64,000 nt of DNA from Rhypophila decipiens (GCA_033297075.1 MU858071.1:124001-188000); one strand, 5' to 3'; positions 46,309 to 62,219 are shown, numbered from the stretch's first letter. The notes: generated by a model not told the origin, from the letters alone. Numbers and translations: made by a program.

Positions 46309-49044
46309 ATGGCCAACTTTGAGAACAACAACACTTCTTTCAACGGCGAAGACTTCGACGCCAACATGTACTTCAACATCGGTCTTGCCGGTCTCGGTCT
46401 TGACATGGGTGACAAGCTGTCCTTTGATTTCAATGACTACATCAATGCCGACGCTGGAGACGAGCATGAGTTTGACGAGCTCTTTGAATCCACCACGTCC
46501 GAGACCACTGCCGAGAATGGCACTGCTACCGCCAACGACGCCGAACACGTTGACATGGCTGTGGCCTTCAACGAGGAGAATGGTGTTGCCGCCGCCGACA
46601 ATGTCATTGCCAACAATGCCCAGTTCAATGACATGACCTTGGTCGATAACGAGGAGAATGGCGCTGCTACCGCCAACGATGCCGAACACGTTGACATGGC
46701 TATGGCCTTCAACGAGGAGAATGGTGTTGCCGCCGCCGACAATGTCATTGCCAACAATGCCCAGTTCAATGACATGACTTTGGTCGATACCGAGGAGAAT
46801 GGCGCTGCTACCATGACTGCCGCTGACGACAATGTCGACCTCACCAACACGACCATGGTCAGCTATGAGGAGAATGATGTTGCTACCGCTGAGCATAGCA
46901 TTGTCAGCAATGCCCAATACGCTGACATGTCTATGGTCAACAATGAGGAGGATGGCGCTGCTTCCCCCAATGATGCCGCCGTCAATGCCAAACACCCTGA
47001 CGTGGCCATCAGCAACCTTGAGGAGAACACCACTGCTGCCGCCAATGATGCCACTGTCAACCATGCCGATCCCATTAACATGGCCATGGCCAACAATGCC
47101 ACTTTCAACTTTACCGACCACACTTACATGGCCATTGACGACGACACTCTCCAGCTCCAGGCTGCATTGACTTTGGCCTTGTCTCAGACTGAGCAGAGTC
47201 ATGTTCCAGCTCTGACACTTCCTGAGCACCAGGCCTTTGACAGTCCTGCCTTTGTCAATCAGACTTCTTCCCAGTCCGGCGGTGACCAAGTTTGGGCTTC
47301 TCCATTCGCCCCCCAGGAAGTCAGCCAACAAATCAATGAGCAAACCTTTGCTCTGACCTTCCCCGAGCAGCAAGCTTCCCATGTCGTTACCGACCAGCCC
47401 ATCGCCCAATCTGTCAATGAGCAACAAGCTTTCGCTCTGACCTTCCCCGAACAGCAAGTCTATTATGTCGTCGACGACCAGACTTGCGCCCAGCCCGGTA
47501 ATGAGAATGTTTCAGCTTCTTCTTCAACCCACCAGGAAGCTGTTCCCGCCGCCCAACCAGTCAACCAGCAACAAGCTTCCGGCCTGACCTTCCCCCAGCC
47601 GCAGGCTTCTCACTTCCTTGCCGACCAGACTTATGCCCAGTCAGGTGCCTACCAAGCCTTGACTTTCCCTGCTCATGTCACTGCCGAGCAAATCATGGCC
47701 CAGCCCAACAGCGACCATCCCACCTCCCAAGAAGCCCGCATTGTCGTCCACCTCACAGATGACCATCCCGTTGACGAGCGTCGTCCATCGTCTAAGGGGA
47801 AGATTCTGGCTGCTTGCAATCGTTTCGATCAAGCCACGACGCCCATCAAACCCAAGCGAGCGATTGGAACCAGAAATCCCAGAGCCCGCAAGGCCAAACC
47901 AACATCCAAAGTCAACCAGGCGGCCATTCGGCAAATTGATGGTCCCGGGTCATCGCCCAAGCCATCACTCAAGTCCTCGCCTCCGATGCCATTCCCTGAG
48001 ATTGATCCATCGATTCTCAACATGGATCAGTTCCAGCAGCAGCAGCCAGGGCCGGAGCCGGACCTACCCATGCTCTCCGGGTCGGAGCCGGTAGGTGCCC
48101 AGATGAGTTTCACAGACATGCTTGCCCCAACAAGCAGCTCCTCGGCTCCCAAAGAAACTTCATCTGGTGAGGACAGTGCACCCAATAGCCAAGATTCCGA
48201 AGGGGCTCCTCAACCGATGGACCCTCAGCAGGCGGGTGAGTGGCTGGAATTGGGAAGGTCGGTTCGGGATCTTCCCAGGAGCCAGTACACGCCTGGCCAG
48301 TACCAAAATGGAATTTGGCAGGGGTATGATGCGGCGGTGGCGGACCTGGAGTCGAGGCGCAGATTCTCTGTCGAGTACCTCCGGAGGGCTGGCAACCTTC
48401 CGGCAGGCGAACAGGATATTGTGGCCGAGATGATCAGTGATGCTAAGCTCGCCCTGGAGCAGTACAGGCGGGACTACGACGCAGAGCTGCAAAACCGTGA
48501 TTTCTTGAAGTGGGTAGACTTCAAGGATGCGCTCCTGCTGGAGATGGAGTCGAGGTTGGCAACCTCGCTCCATCATCGTGCCCGCCTGGAAAGGGAGATT
48601 GCCGAGCTGCGCGAGCAGCTCGGTGATCAAGCGCAGGCCCGAGCCCATGAACGGGCGACCTTGGCTCGGCCTGCGCGCCCTGCTGCTCCACCTTTTGTGT
48701 CAGGAATGGCACAACCAGCTCGACCTCTGGCACCCGTTCGCGTCGCCAACCCAGCGGTGGCAGCTCGGCCTGGCAAGCCAGCTGCTGCTGTGGTGGCGCG
48801 AGACGTCGTCGTGGCCCGCCCTCTTGTGGGCGGCGTGTCAGAGGCTGGGCTACCCAGTCTGGATGAGATCACCTCTGCGCCCCCCGGTTCCAAGGGCAGG
48901 AACCGGAAGCGTACCAGCGATGGTGCGCTTTCGCACGCCGTGGCAAGGCGTGCGAGGACCAACGCAGGGGGCGATGATCCCCATCGCGCTGCTCCCTCGC
49001 AAGGGGCGGCGGCGCCGGAGATGACCCAAGGGACGACGTTCTAG
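46309..49044 (+). CDS. unrecognised repeat-rich acidic/Gln-rich protein, 911 residues
   Basis: I do not recognise a family. Residues 1-60 are acidic with aromatics and read like an activation domain (NMYFNIGLAGLGLDMGDKLS). Residues 68-165 are two nearly identical 47-residue tandem copies (141 bp each, 46513-46653 and 46654-46794), followed by decayed copies to about 270. Residues 340-460 hold four or five copies of an ALTFPEQQASHVV...DQ...AQ motif. A basic, proline-rich stretch follows (PIKPKRAIGTRNPRARKAKP), then a helical, coiled-coil-like part at about 650-790 (GEWLELGRSVRDLPRSQY, LRRAGNLPAGEQDIVAEMI, ARLEREIAELREQL) and a basic RNRKRT...RRAR patch near 870. The start at 46309 has a good CACAATGG context after the ATG-free leader. 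A nuclear regulator is a guess. The frame stops at TAG 49042-49044 but continues open beyond it (see next entry). Confidence 0.7.
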   Translation: MANFENNNTSFNGEDFDANMYFNIGLAGLGLDMGDKLSFDFNDYINADAGDEHEFDELFESTTSETTAENGTATANDAEHVDMAVAFNEENGVAAADNVIANNAQFNDMTLVDNEENGAATANDAEHVDMAMAFNEENGVAAADNVIANNAQFNDMTLVDTEENGAATMTAADDNVDLTNTTMVSYEENDVATAEHSIVSNAQYADMSMVNNEEDGAASPNDAAVNAKHPDVAISNLEENTTAAANDATVNHADPINMAMANNATFNFTDHTYMAIDDDTLQLQAALTLALSQTEQSHVPALTLPEHQAFDSPAFVNQTSSQSGGDQVWASPFAPQEVSQQINEQTFALTFPEQQASHVVTDQPIAQSVNEQQAFALTFPEQQVYYVVDDQTCAQPGNENVSASSSTHQEAVPAAQPVNQQQASGLTFPQPQASHFLADQTYAQSGAYQALTFPAHVTAEQIMAQPNSDHPTSQEARIVVHLTDDHPVDERRPSSKGKILAACNRFDQATTPIKPKRAIGTRNPRARKAKPTSKVNQAAIRQIDGPGSSPKPSLKSSPPMPFPEIDPSILNMDQFQQQQPGPEPDLPMLSGSEPVGAQMSFTDMLAPTSSSSAPKETSSGEDSAPNSQDSEGAPQPMDPQQAGEWLELGRSVRDLPRSQYTPGQYQNGIWQGYDAAVADLESRRRFSVEYLRRAGNLPAGEQDIVAEMISDAKLALEQYRRDYDAELQNRDFLKWVDFKDALLLEMESRLATSLHHRARLEREIAELREQLGDQAQARAHERATLARPARPAAPPFVSGMAQPARPLAPVRVANPAVAARPGKPAAAVVARDVVVARPLVGGVSEAGLPSLDEITSAPPGSKGRNRKRTSDGALSHAVARRARTNAGGDDPHRAAPSQGAAAPEMTQGTTF
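46513..46800 (+). repeat. 141-bp (47-codon) tandem coding repeat
   Basis: Copy 1 is 46513-46653, copy 2 is 46654-46794, and a third decays after a few codons. The two copies differ at only a few bases, many silent, so the duplication is recent or is being homogenised. The unit length is a multiple of three. Confidence 0.88.
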
Positions 49045-49836
49045 TTCAGCGTCAGCCCGCGGCGATTCGTTGCCAAGTTCTTCTTGGGAGGGGAACTCAT
49101 CCAGCGAGAGATAGATCCGACTGTCGCCCAGCGTCAGCGGATTGAAGAGTTCTCGAGGCGACTCGGAACCCTGGTACCGGGGTTGTTGGACGCCGTGTGG
49201 CCTGACAATATCGAGTTTCGGCTCGATGGCGAGTTTATGGAGAATCTCGGACGCTTGTGTACGGCAGGCGTGATTCCTCCCGAGCTTGTCACATGGGCTG
49301 CGGCGGCGGAGGAGGCGACTCCTCACCAACAACCTCGCGTTGCTGTTGCCGGTGGTGCTAGGCGGGCACCTGCTACCCCTCGTCGCCAACGAGGGGGTCG
49401 TAGGTCCTCCAACAACACCACCGCTGCTAATGCTGTCGTTACAGCCCCAACACCCCGCATTTGGTCTGGATCGGCGGGATCTGGCCCCTTGCCTCCTCAT
49501 CCAGAGGGGGAAGAGGGACAAGAAACCGCCGTGTATGACCCGACGCGGCCGTCCGAGTCTGAGCTCCTGGAGCTCAAATTCAAGCGGCTCCCTGACTCGA
49601 TGACCCCTTTGCTGGGTCTACCTGCTCATCTGAGACAGGTCAGTGGGGAGTTTGCCGCGGCGGACATCGCGGCTAATTACAAGCTCGACGATGGTGGTGC
49701 GTCCTTTGGGGGACAGCAGCAGCAGCAGCAGCAGCAGTTTGGTCAGCAGCAGCAGATGCCACCACCGATGATGCAGGAGTTTGGGTATCCTCCTCCTCCT
49801 CCTCCTTGGGGGGGCGAGGGGCCTGGGCGAATGTAG
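49045..49836 (+). CDS. in-frame continuation ORF downstream of TAG; probable C-terminal part of the same gene
   Basis: The frame of the 911-residue protein resumes directly after TAG and stays open for 263 codons to TAG 49834-49836. The first ATG-type restart would be internal (FMENLGRLC, about residue 65). The sequence looks like real protein: ELIQREIDPTVAQRQRIEEF, DAVWPDNIEFRLDGEFMEN, AGVIPPELVTWAA, a Gln run, and a Pro-rich end (FGYPPPPPPWGG). Three readings are possible. TAG may be a 3' splice site (gatgacccaag...cgttctag looks like branch plus acceptor), though I find no strong donor in phase. TAG may be read through. Or TAG may be a recent nonsense change. No ATG lies near 49045, which argues against an independent gene. 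Confidence 0.5.
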   Translation, partial: FSVSPRRFVAKFFLGGELIQREIDPTVAQRQRIEEFSRRLGTLVPGLLDAVWPDNIEFRLDGEFMENLGRLCTAGVIPPELVTWAAAAEEATPHQQPRVAVAGGARRAPATPRRQRGGRRSSNNTTAANAVVTAPTPRIWSGSAGSGPLPPHPEGEEGQETAVYDPTRPSESELLELKFKRLPDSMTPLLGLPAHLRQVSGEFAAADIAANYKLDDGGASFGGQQQQQQQQFGQQQQMPPPMMQEFGYPPPPPPWGGEGPGRM

Positions 49837-55262
<5,426 letters not shown>

Positions 55263-56229
55263 ACTGCTCGACTTGTTGTATCGAGTACGAACCACCTTTA
55301 ATGACCGCTCTCTGCTCCGCCATTCCTAGTCGAAACACACCATTCTTGAAAAAAGGGAAAGGAAATCCCGAAGCCGGAATAAACGGGTCGGGGATTAGGT
55401 AGTGAGGTAGTATGAGATAATGACAACAAAACAAATAGAAATTGATTACAGGCATGTCTTGCTCTCTTTCCGTTCTGTGGTCCAAGAGATGAATCATCTG
55501 TCTCGAGTTATGTAAACCATTGATCCCATTCATTCATCGCCATCAGTTAGATTCCCAGATGTCTTGGTTAAAGGATGAGTGGAGATTGCTAAACTTGTAG
55601 CTGCTATGTTTCTTGGTACCTCGTACGGACCTGCTCTTTGCTTGTTTCAACACCCACTGGTAAGACACAATATGCACATCTGTCTCCCCCAATGCCGACT
55701 CACGCTCATTAATTAGTTAGTGGGTGGGTTGGATATTTGATGAATTGTTCGCTTGGGACCACCACAGCGAGGTATCTAAGGTATCTAGACACCGGCCTCC
55801 AAAACCTGTCCTTCAACTCCTATTCCCTTTTTCGTCCCTTTTCCGCCGTTGCTCTTCTACAAGTACAATAGACGCTTATCTATGCAAGTTAAACCCATCC
55901 AACTGATATCAAACCCATGGCTGTGTGTGTGTGAGGGAGAGCGAGAGATAACGATAATCAATTACCCTTGATATTGACTCTTCTTCCATCCTTGATTGTT
56001 TGCCATTCGTAAGGACTCTCCTTCTCAAACCCTTTTCTCACTCCTGTTCCTATTTGTCCTATTTGTCCTCTTATTCCTCGCCTTTCGCTTGCTTTTTTCT
56101 TCTTGTCCATTCTTTCTTCTTGTTCTTCTTGCTCAGCTCGTCGAGGATGATCGTCTTCTTTTTCTCTCTCGGATCAACCAACCAAACCACCAAAACGCAC
56201 CTGACATATTATCCATTTTTCTTTTGCCC
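55263..56229. other. convergent 3' flanks of GAPDH and the SR-rich gene
   Basis: No gene supported. A short TG run is at about 55920-55932. The T/C-rich stretch 56030-56220 is on the + strand, and its hydrophobic ORF (55996-56286) follows from that composition. Confidence 0.6.
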
Positions 56230-58017
56230 CTAAAACGCAGACCCCCCTCCCTCGCCCGCCAGATTCTGCAAGCTCTTCTCGGATAAATCGCTTTTTAGCT
56301 CAAAGGCCTTTGACTCGCGCTCGAGCCGGTCCCAGACCTTGAGGCTTTTGCGGAGTTTTTCTTGTTTGAGCTTGAGGTCCTCGCGCTGCCGCTCCTCGTC
56401 CTCTATTAGCTTGCGGAAGTGGGGTTCTAGCTCTTTTGTTACACCCAACGCGATGTGCGAGAGTTCGGGGTCGACTTTTCCGCTGTTGAGGAGGGGGGGC
56501 ATGTTGGAGAGGAGGTTTTGAGCGAGGGACCGCTGGGGAGGGATCGAGTTGTGGTGGTGGTTGTTGTGGTTGTGGTGGTTGTGAGAGTGAGAGTGAGGGT
56601 GGGATTGAGCATGCGCTGCTGGGCCGGTGGGCGGGTTGAATGGTTTCCCGGTGCCTAGCGAGGGGGACGAGGTACTAGACGAGGATGTTGGGGGTCCAGT
56701 ATTACCGCCACTGTTATTGTTGCTCACGCTGTTGTTGCCTGCTCGTGGCCCGGTCGGGATGCCTGTTGGTCCGGTTGATGGGATTGTGGGAGAGACCGAG
56801 GGACCTGGCATGTGCCGCGGGGGCATGGTATTCCAGCTGCCACCGCCGCGACCGCCACGAGAAGAAAATGCTCCGCCGCCACCGCGGGGAGGTATGTAGC
56901 CTCTTGGGCCGGCGGGTGGGATTGTAGGGCTGGTCATGTCAGACCGGGAAGGGCCCGTGGGTGTCTGGGCTGGTCTGTGTGGCTGGGCGTGTTGCGGCAA
57001 AGGTGAGGTGAAGTTACGACCTGCGGCTGGACCAGTGGGCGGCGCTCTGAGGGCAGCTGGTCCTTTGGGAGGTGATCTCGCTGGGGTGGATGCGACATCT
57101 TGTGTTGCCGCTGGCTGCTTGGGAGGCTCGCGGATTTGTTGACGAGGCGCCTTGACGGAATCGGTGTTTTCAGGTGTTTCACGGAGCTCACTAGGCTCGA
57201 GCGGCGAGCTGGCTTCCTGTTTTTCGGCTCCTCGGTGGGCAAGAGCAGGCTCAGGCGGTGCCTGGGTTGCCTGGGGTGGGGGCGCTGGAGTAGCTGCACC
57301 TGTGGTGGGAGTTGCTACCCGAGACGGGGTCTGTTGTCGAGAGCGAGAACCGCCGCGGGCTCGATGGGAGCCCGGGCGAGGTGACGAGGGGCCACTAGCC
57401 GATCGCGAGTTGATCGCTGACGAATTTACAGAATCGCGAGGAGGGATGGATGGGCGCCGAAAGGGCGGACCGGGGTAGCGGTCCTCTCGATTATTACGGC
57501 GGTCGATAGATCTGCTTCTAGGACGGTATGAGCCGCCGCGAGGACCTGCCGGTGGAGATCTGCGGAAGGGCGATCGGTCTCGGCGCAGGCGGTCTCGGTT
57601 AAATGGCGAACGGGAACGGGGCCGCATGTCTCTCGGTTCAAAGCGGCGAGGACCAGGACCCGGGGATCTTGGGCGTTCATCTCTGTCATCTCGGCGATCG
57701 TCTCGTCGGTCGTCCCTCCGAGGCGAGGCAAATCGAGGTGGACTACGCCTCAGAGGACTTCGGCGGCGGGGTGGGGGTGAGTTTCGGCGCATTGGGCTTC
57801 TTGGTCGGCTCATGGGGCTTCTTGGTCGGCTTCGGCTGCGATCCCTGCGGCGCCACGGTTCTGGGTCTCTGGACCGTTCGCGACGCGGGAAGCGATCGTT
57901 GCTGCGCGAGCGACGTCGTGGTGGAGAACGTCCGGGCACGTAGCTGTCGCTGCCGCCAGGTGGTGTGCGTCCTCTATCTCTGTTATCTCTGATGCTATCT
58001 CTGACGGGACTTCGCAT
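56230..58017 (-). CDS. Arg/Ser/Pro-rich (RS-type) nuclear protein, family not recognised; N-terminus unresolved
   Basis: At least 595 residues. The first 200 are dense in RS, RSP and RD motifs (SPPRRRSRSNDRFPRRERSR), as in SR-type splicing or mRNP proteins. The middle is Pro/Gly/Thr-rich, with a His/Asn run near 495. The last 85 form a charged helix (KELEPHFRKLIEDEERQRED, WDRLERESKAFELKSDLSEK) that looks like a conserved coiled-coil domain. The frame is open for 38 further codons above the ATG at 58017 (YEDGEVRRYGAGESYRPFNR...) to an acceptor-like ttcag at 58133, so an upstream exon very probably supplies the real start. One candidate ATG is at 58361-58359 (MSTTATAKRR...), with no clear donor. 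RNA-related function is inferred from composition only. Confidence 0.68.
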   Translation of the reverse strand: MRSPVRDSIRDNRDRGRTPPGGSDSYVPGRSPPRRRSRSNDRFPRRERSRDPEPWRRRDRSRSRPRSPMSRPRSPMRRNSPPPRRRSPLRRSPPRFASPRRDDRRDDRRDDRDERPRSPGPGPRRFEPRDMRPRSRSPFNRDRLRRDRSPFRRSPPAGPRGGSYRPRSRSIDRRNNREDRYPGPPFRRPSIPPRDSVNSSAINSRSASGPSSPRPGSHRARGGSRSRQQTPSRVATPTTGAATPAPPPQATQAPPEPALAHRGAEKQEASSPLEPSELRETPENTDSVKAPRQQIREPPKQPAATQDVASTPARSPPKGPAALRAPPTGPAAGRNFTSPLPQHAQPHRPAQTPTGPSRSDMTSPTIPPAGPRGYIPPRGGGGAFSSRGGRGGGSWNTMPPRHMPGPSVSPTIPSTGPTGIPTGPRAGNNSVSNNNSGGNTGPPTSSSSTSSPSLGTGKPFNPPTGPAAHAQSHPHSHSHNHHNHNNHHHNSIPPQRSLAQNLLSNMPPLLNSGKVDPELSHIALGVTKELEPHFRKLIEDEERQREDLKLKQEKLRKSLKVWDRLERESKAFELKSDLSEKSLQNLAGEGGGSAF

Positions 58018-58133
58018 CGAACGGGGTGGTGAACGCGGTGGTGGTGAGCGTGCGGGGCGCGGAGAGCGGTCACGGTTGAAAGGTCGGTATGACTCTCCCG
58101 CGCCGTATCTCCTGACTTCTCCGTCCTCGTACC

Positions 58134-60368
58134 TGAATTTCTGAGGGTTAGATGTTGGGCTTTGTCAGGTGGTGGAAAAGCCAAAAGCCGAAATGAGCGA
58201 TAAAAGCTGGAGCAGGTAAAGAAATGAAATTTTAAAAGAAATATTAGGCCCGTGATCCGCTTGAATCATGCGACCGATTTTCATTTCACGTTTGATTCTT
58301 TGTGTGTGGAGACGTCTTTTGGCGGTTGCTGTTGTTGACATTTAATCAGAACTCGCCCACTCGTTGAGGCCAAAGCTCTTCCCGCACATTCGTCGTTTGT
58401 ATCTTAGACGCTGCCGAGAACATGCAAACAAGCACCCGTGTGACACTTGGTACTTGTCGTTTGACTGTGGGTCGGACTTCTTCCCGAATGGGGAGCAAAG
58501 TCGTGATGGCTTCGTAGGTGCGAGCCAAGGTATTTGGGAAGAGAGAAGTTATTCGGGAGGGGAGCAGAATAACTCTGTAGCGAGCAATAGACGGCTCACG
58601 GAAATCCAGTGGATGCGTTATTTGGGCGAGACTGGCCAACAAAGCTGCGCGAGAGAGGGTTTGACGACAAGTTGAGCAGTGATAGGTAGCCGTTGTTGCT
58701 TTGATCGAGCCGATTACCAGAGATTGGTCTTAGACTGGTAGTAGGGAGCATTCTTCAGTAAGTCGGTAAACGGAGCATCGTAATGTATCGGGTGTTGAGA
58801 TGCATCCAAGTCCGGCGTGGAGAGGTGTGTATATGTAATGGCAACACACCAGCAGCAGAGTGAGAAATGCTTGCGGTCGGGAACGGAGCTATTCGGGAAG
58901 AAGTAGCCCGCTGAGATGGGCGAGGTAATCGAAGCCCAGGTCGGCAGTGATGAAGACAGGTTGGATGATGAATCCAACACCAGAAGAAAAGTAGCCGTGG
59001 TTGCCTATATGTGAATGGCAATACACCAGCAGCAGAGTGAGGACTGGTTTAAATTCGGGAACGCATCTACCAGAAAAGTAGAAGCCCGCTGAGATGGGCG
59101 AGGGAATTGAAGCCCGGGAGGACAGTGATAAAGATAGGTTGAAGAACATATCCGTCACCAGGAGAGTGATAGCCGTGCCATGTCTCGATGTATAGCTGAG
59201 ATGGGCAGAGGTAATTGAAGCCCAGACGGACAGTGATGAATCCAGGCTGGGCAGAAGAAGGAAAACTCGAAGCCAAAAAGTTCGAGTGCGCACATCCTTC
59301 CCAGCCTTGTCGTTGCATGTCAAGGAGGGGAGCATCGATATAGCCTTGATCCAAGAAGTCGAGGTTCATGGCTCGCTGGAAACCAAAGTCTCGAATGCGT
59401 ATTCGCCGAACTTTTGGCGGGAGAAGCGTCATCGACTGGTTGGTTGATTTTGACGCGGATAGTCTTCGGAAAGCCCGGCGGAAAGGGATAAGAAATCCCG
59501 ACAGCTGACGAAGCAAATCCAGTTTGATCGGTATAAGCGCAGAGCCATCTCTAGTCCGAAAGATGGAGGCCGAGGACACAATGATGGATTTCCTTGTCGC
59601 GCGGGAGCAAGAGCTTGTGGGTCGTTAAAGTGGCCAAGACTTCCATAATCCCGGTCGAAGCCTCAAGGTCAAGTAAATAATCGACCAAGACTGACAAGTG
59701 TTCCGAATCTGTATCATCGTCTGAAGCTGAAGGGGAGTCGACGGTGTGAAGCGAGGTCAAGTCCTATCTCCTGGGTGAGGCATGATGAACAGGGCAAGCT
59801 GCTGTGTGGCTTCATCGCGACGCCGGAAAGCGCAAAGTACCAATAATCTGCTCAAGCTGGCGGCCAGTTTCCGCTCGCTATCCAACAGTAGGCAAGATCA
59901 GGCTTCAACTCGACTGGCGGCTATTAGTCGGTGCTTCAGATGCCATCTCGAGGGCGAATATCGATCAAAATGGTCGAGAACAGAGAACGTCGAGATCGAA
60001 GAGTATGGCGAAGCGTCATGTTGGCCATTCCCCACAGACAACCAACCAGCTGTCCGAACCAATCAGCGGACCCTCGACCGTTTGCTGGAGGGCCCGTCCT
60101 CCTCCTCGTCTTCGTCTTCCAGTTGCCGCTTCCTGGTCGACGTCGGCGGCGGCGGCGGCGGCGGCCTCTTGTTCGCAGCAGGGGCGGGAGCCACGTCCGC
60201 CCTCTGCCTCTTGGACGGTCTCGGCGGCGAATCCTCCCCGTCCTCGTCCTCCTCGGCTCTTCGCTTCTGGCTTGACCGGCCACCACGGTCTTCACCAGCA
60301 ACAAGGTAGTACTTTCCTCCTACCGGCGTTGGTGCAACAACCAGACCAGCACGCTCGAGTTCTTTCCT
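58134..60368. other. 2.2-kb region between the SR-rich gene and the acidic orphan gene
   Basis: Contains the promoter side of the SR-rich gene, the diverged repeat block at 58686-59250 (listed separately) and the 3' flank of the orphan gene. Minus-strand ORFs of up to 170 codons run through the repeats but shift frame between copies. A Gly/Ala-coding ggc run near 60150 is in DNA antisense to no known gene. Confidence 0.45.
58686..59250. repeat. diverged tandem repeats (about 180-bp unit, one copy shortened to about 105 bp)
   Basis: The core GCTGAGATGGGCGAGG...GAAGCCC...CAGTGATGAA occurs at 58910-58975, 59089-59155 and 59195-59250. The preceding half-unit (tatatgt-atggcaa-acaccagcagcagagtgag) occurs at about 58829 and 59008, and the unit start gtagccgt-gttgc at about 58686, 58991 and 59170. 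The spacing of the cores is 180 then 105 bp. On the minus strand the copies translate to related QP-FIT---GF-YLAHLSG segments, but not in one frame. Confidence 0.75.
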
Positions 60369-61842
60369 CTAAAAAGCATCGATCGGCCGTCTGGCGGTTT
60401 CCCTCTGCCAGTAGTACCCCCAGTTGTTCATCCAGTCGGGGTCCTCCACATACCAACGACGATACCGCCCGGCACGGAAATCCTCGTCCTCGCGGCGCAT
60501 GTGCGCAGTCTCCATCTCGATCTGGAGGATCTGCTCATCGATGGTCAGCGTCATCGAGTCCGCGATGGCGATGCGTTCGGCGTCGGTGATTTTGTCGAGG
60601 TCGGCGAGCGCGCGCTCCAGTTCGCCGGCAGTGACCACAATCTCGACGGGTGCGATCACATCACGAACAGGAACAGCTGCGGGCTCCGGGATGCCTTCCT
60701 CTACCACCTCCCCGACAACCCGTCTTGGTACAGTCACAGGGATAACCTCCTCATCAAAGACAAAGTCATCCTCGTTAAAGTCAAAGACCCCACCCTGCAC
60801 ACCGGGCGCGACATCCTCGTTAAGTACTACCTCCAATGAGGGATCGACATAGTCAGCAACCTCGGCATGACAGGGTGCCTCATCCACAACCTCCTCCTCC
60901 TCCTCCTCCTCCTCCTCCAACGACGACGACGGAACCACCAAAGACGCGGCAACAACAGGATCCAATAACAAAGGATCGATCATCGAAAACCCCTCATCAG
61001 CCGTTGGTTCCTCCTCGGCCGGCGTGCCCGAATCACCCTGCTCAGCATCCGTCATAACGTCAGGATGAGAACAAGGCTGCCCCGAAACAGACAACACCTC
61101 GAGTTCACCATTGGCATCCGACTGCTGTTGTACCATGAGCTCAGGATCGAGAAACAGCATCGGATCAATCAAAGCATCATGATCCGAAACAATATGCTCT
61201 TTCTCAGACATAGACGCCTCCCCAGACGTCACATCCTCATCCGTACGCTCGACCGGCAAAGACTCGTGCTCGTCCTCCTCCTCCATGCTCGTCTCGTCAT
61301 TGCCAGCCGCCCAATACATCTCCATGAGCTCGTCCTCGTCAATCTCGCTACTAGAGTTCGACGACAAGGACCCGTCCTGATCGCCAAGACGACAAACCGT
61401 CCTCAGCGGTGTCGGGTCGATCCAGTACGCCTCCCCAGCGAGGAAAAGCACACGGCGCCGTTTGCCCTTCTCCGTCCCTCCGGGTGCATAGGTGTCCCTG
61501 CGTGCCAAGATGACAGCAGCAGTGCGGACCTTGACATCATACAACCCGCGGAGCATCTGGTAGAACTTGCGCATGTCCCGAACAGTGCACAAGGTACCAT
61601 CTGGTCCACGCCGCGTACCGAGAGCAAGAAACTCCCTCGGAAAACCCATGACCGCCTCGAACTTGGCACTGCTGGTGTTGACCAGCGCGTGGGTTCCTCG
61701 TTCGCGCAGCCAGTCAGCCACGTAGCTGGACGGGAGTACTCTCGCGAGGTCATCCCGCCAGCGACGGACGTGCTCCATACGGAGTGGGTTGGCAACTTGG
61801 GCTCGGAGCTGGGCACAGTCGACCGGCAAGTATCTTGGCGGT

Positions 61843-61886
<44 letters not shown>

Positions 61887-62219
61887 CTCCTCCTCCTCGT
61901 CCTCGGCCTCCTCGACAGTACCGACAACTGCGGGAGCTCCCACCACGGTGTCGGCGTCCCCGTCGTCGTCCTCCACCAGTGGTGTGATCTCGAGATCCGC
62001 AATCTCGGCCTCCTCGTCGTCGTCCTCCAACTCGGGATAAACAGAGAGTTGGCCCTGAGTCCCCGCTTCCTCCGCCAGAAAATACGGCTGGGCCGCACCG
62101 TGGGCAATCTGGTCGTACACGAGATCCGTGTACGGGGTCGCACTGCTGCTCTCGAGAGCCGGAGCAGGGGCGACAAAGTTGCCATTGCCGTTGGTCATGC
62201 TGGTGGTAGGGAAAGACAT
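60369..62219 (-). CDS. unrecognised acidic protein, 616 residues, with Asp and Glu runs
   Basis: A single exon. Start at 62219 (MSFPTTSMTNGNGNF, context ccacaATGtc); the open frame above has no ATG. Residues 1-115 are acidic and end in a run of about 15 Asp (gtc repeat on the + strand, 61843-61885). Residues about 118-280 look like a folded domain with Arg/Trp-rich helices (MEHVRRWRDDLARVLPSSYV, FEAVMGFPREFLALGTRRGP, MRKFYQMLRGLYDVKVRTAA), then GEAYWIDPTPLRTVCRL. The rest is disordered and acidic with an eight-Glu run near 447. The C-terminus (MRREDEDFRAGRYRRWYVED, WMNNWGYYWQRETARR) is again Trp/Arg/Tyr-rich and likely ordered. I know no matching family. It could be a lineage-specific gene. 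Confidence 0.75.
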
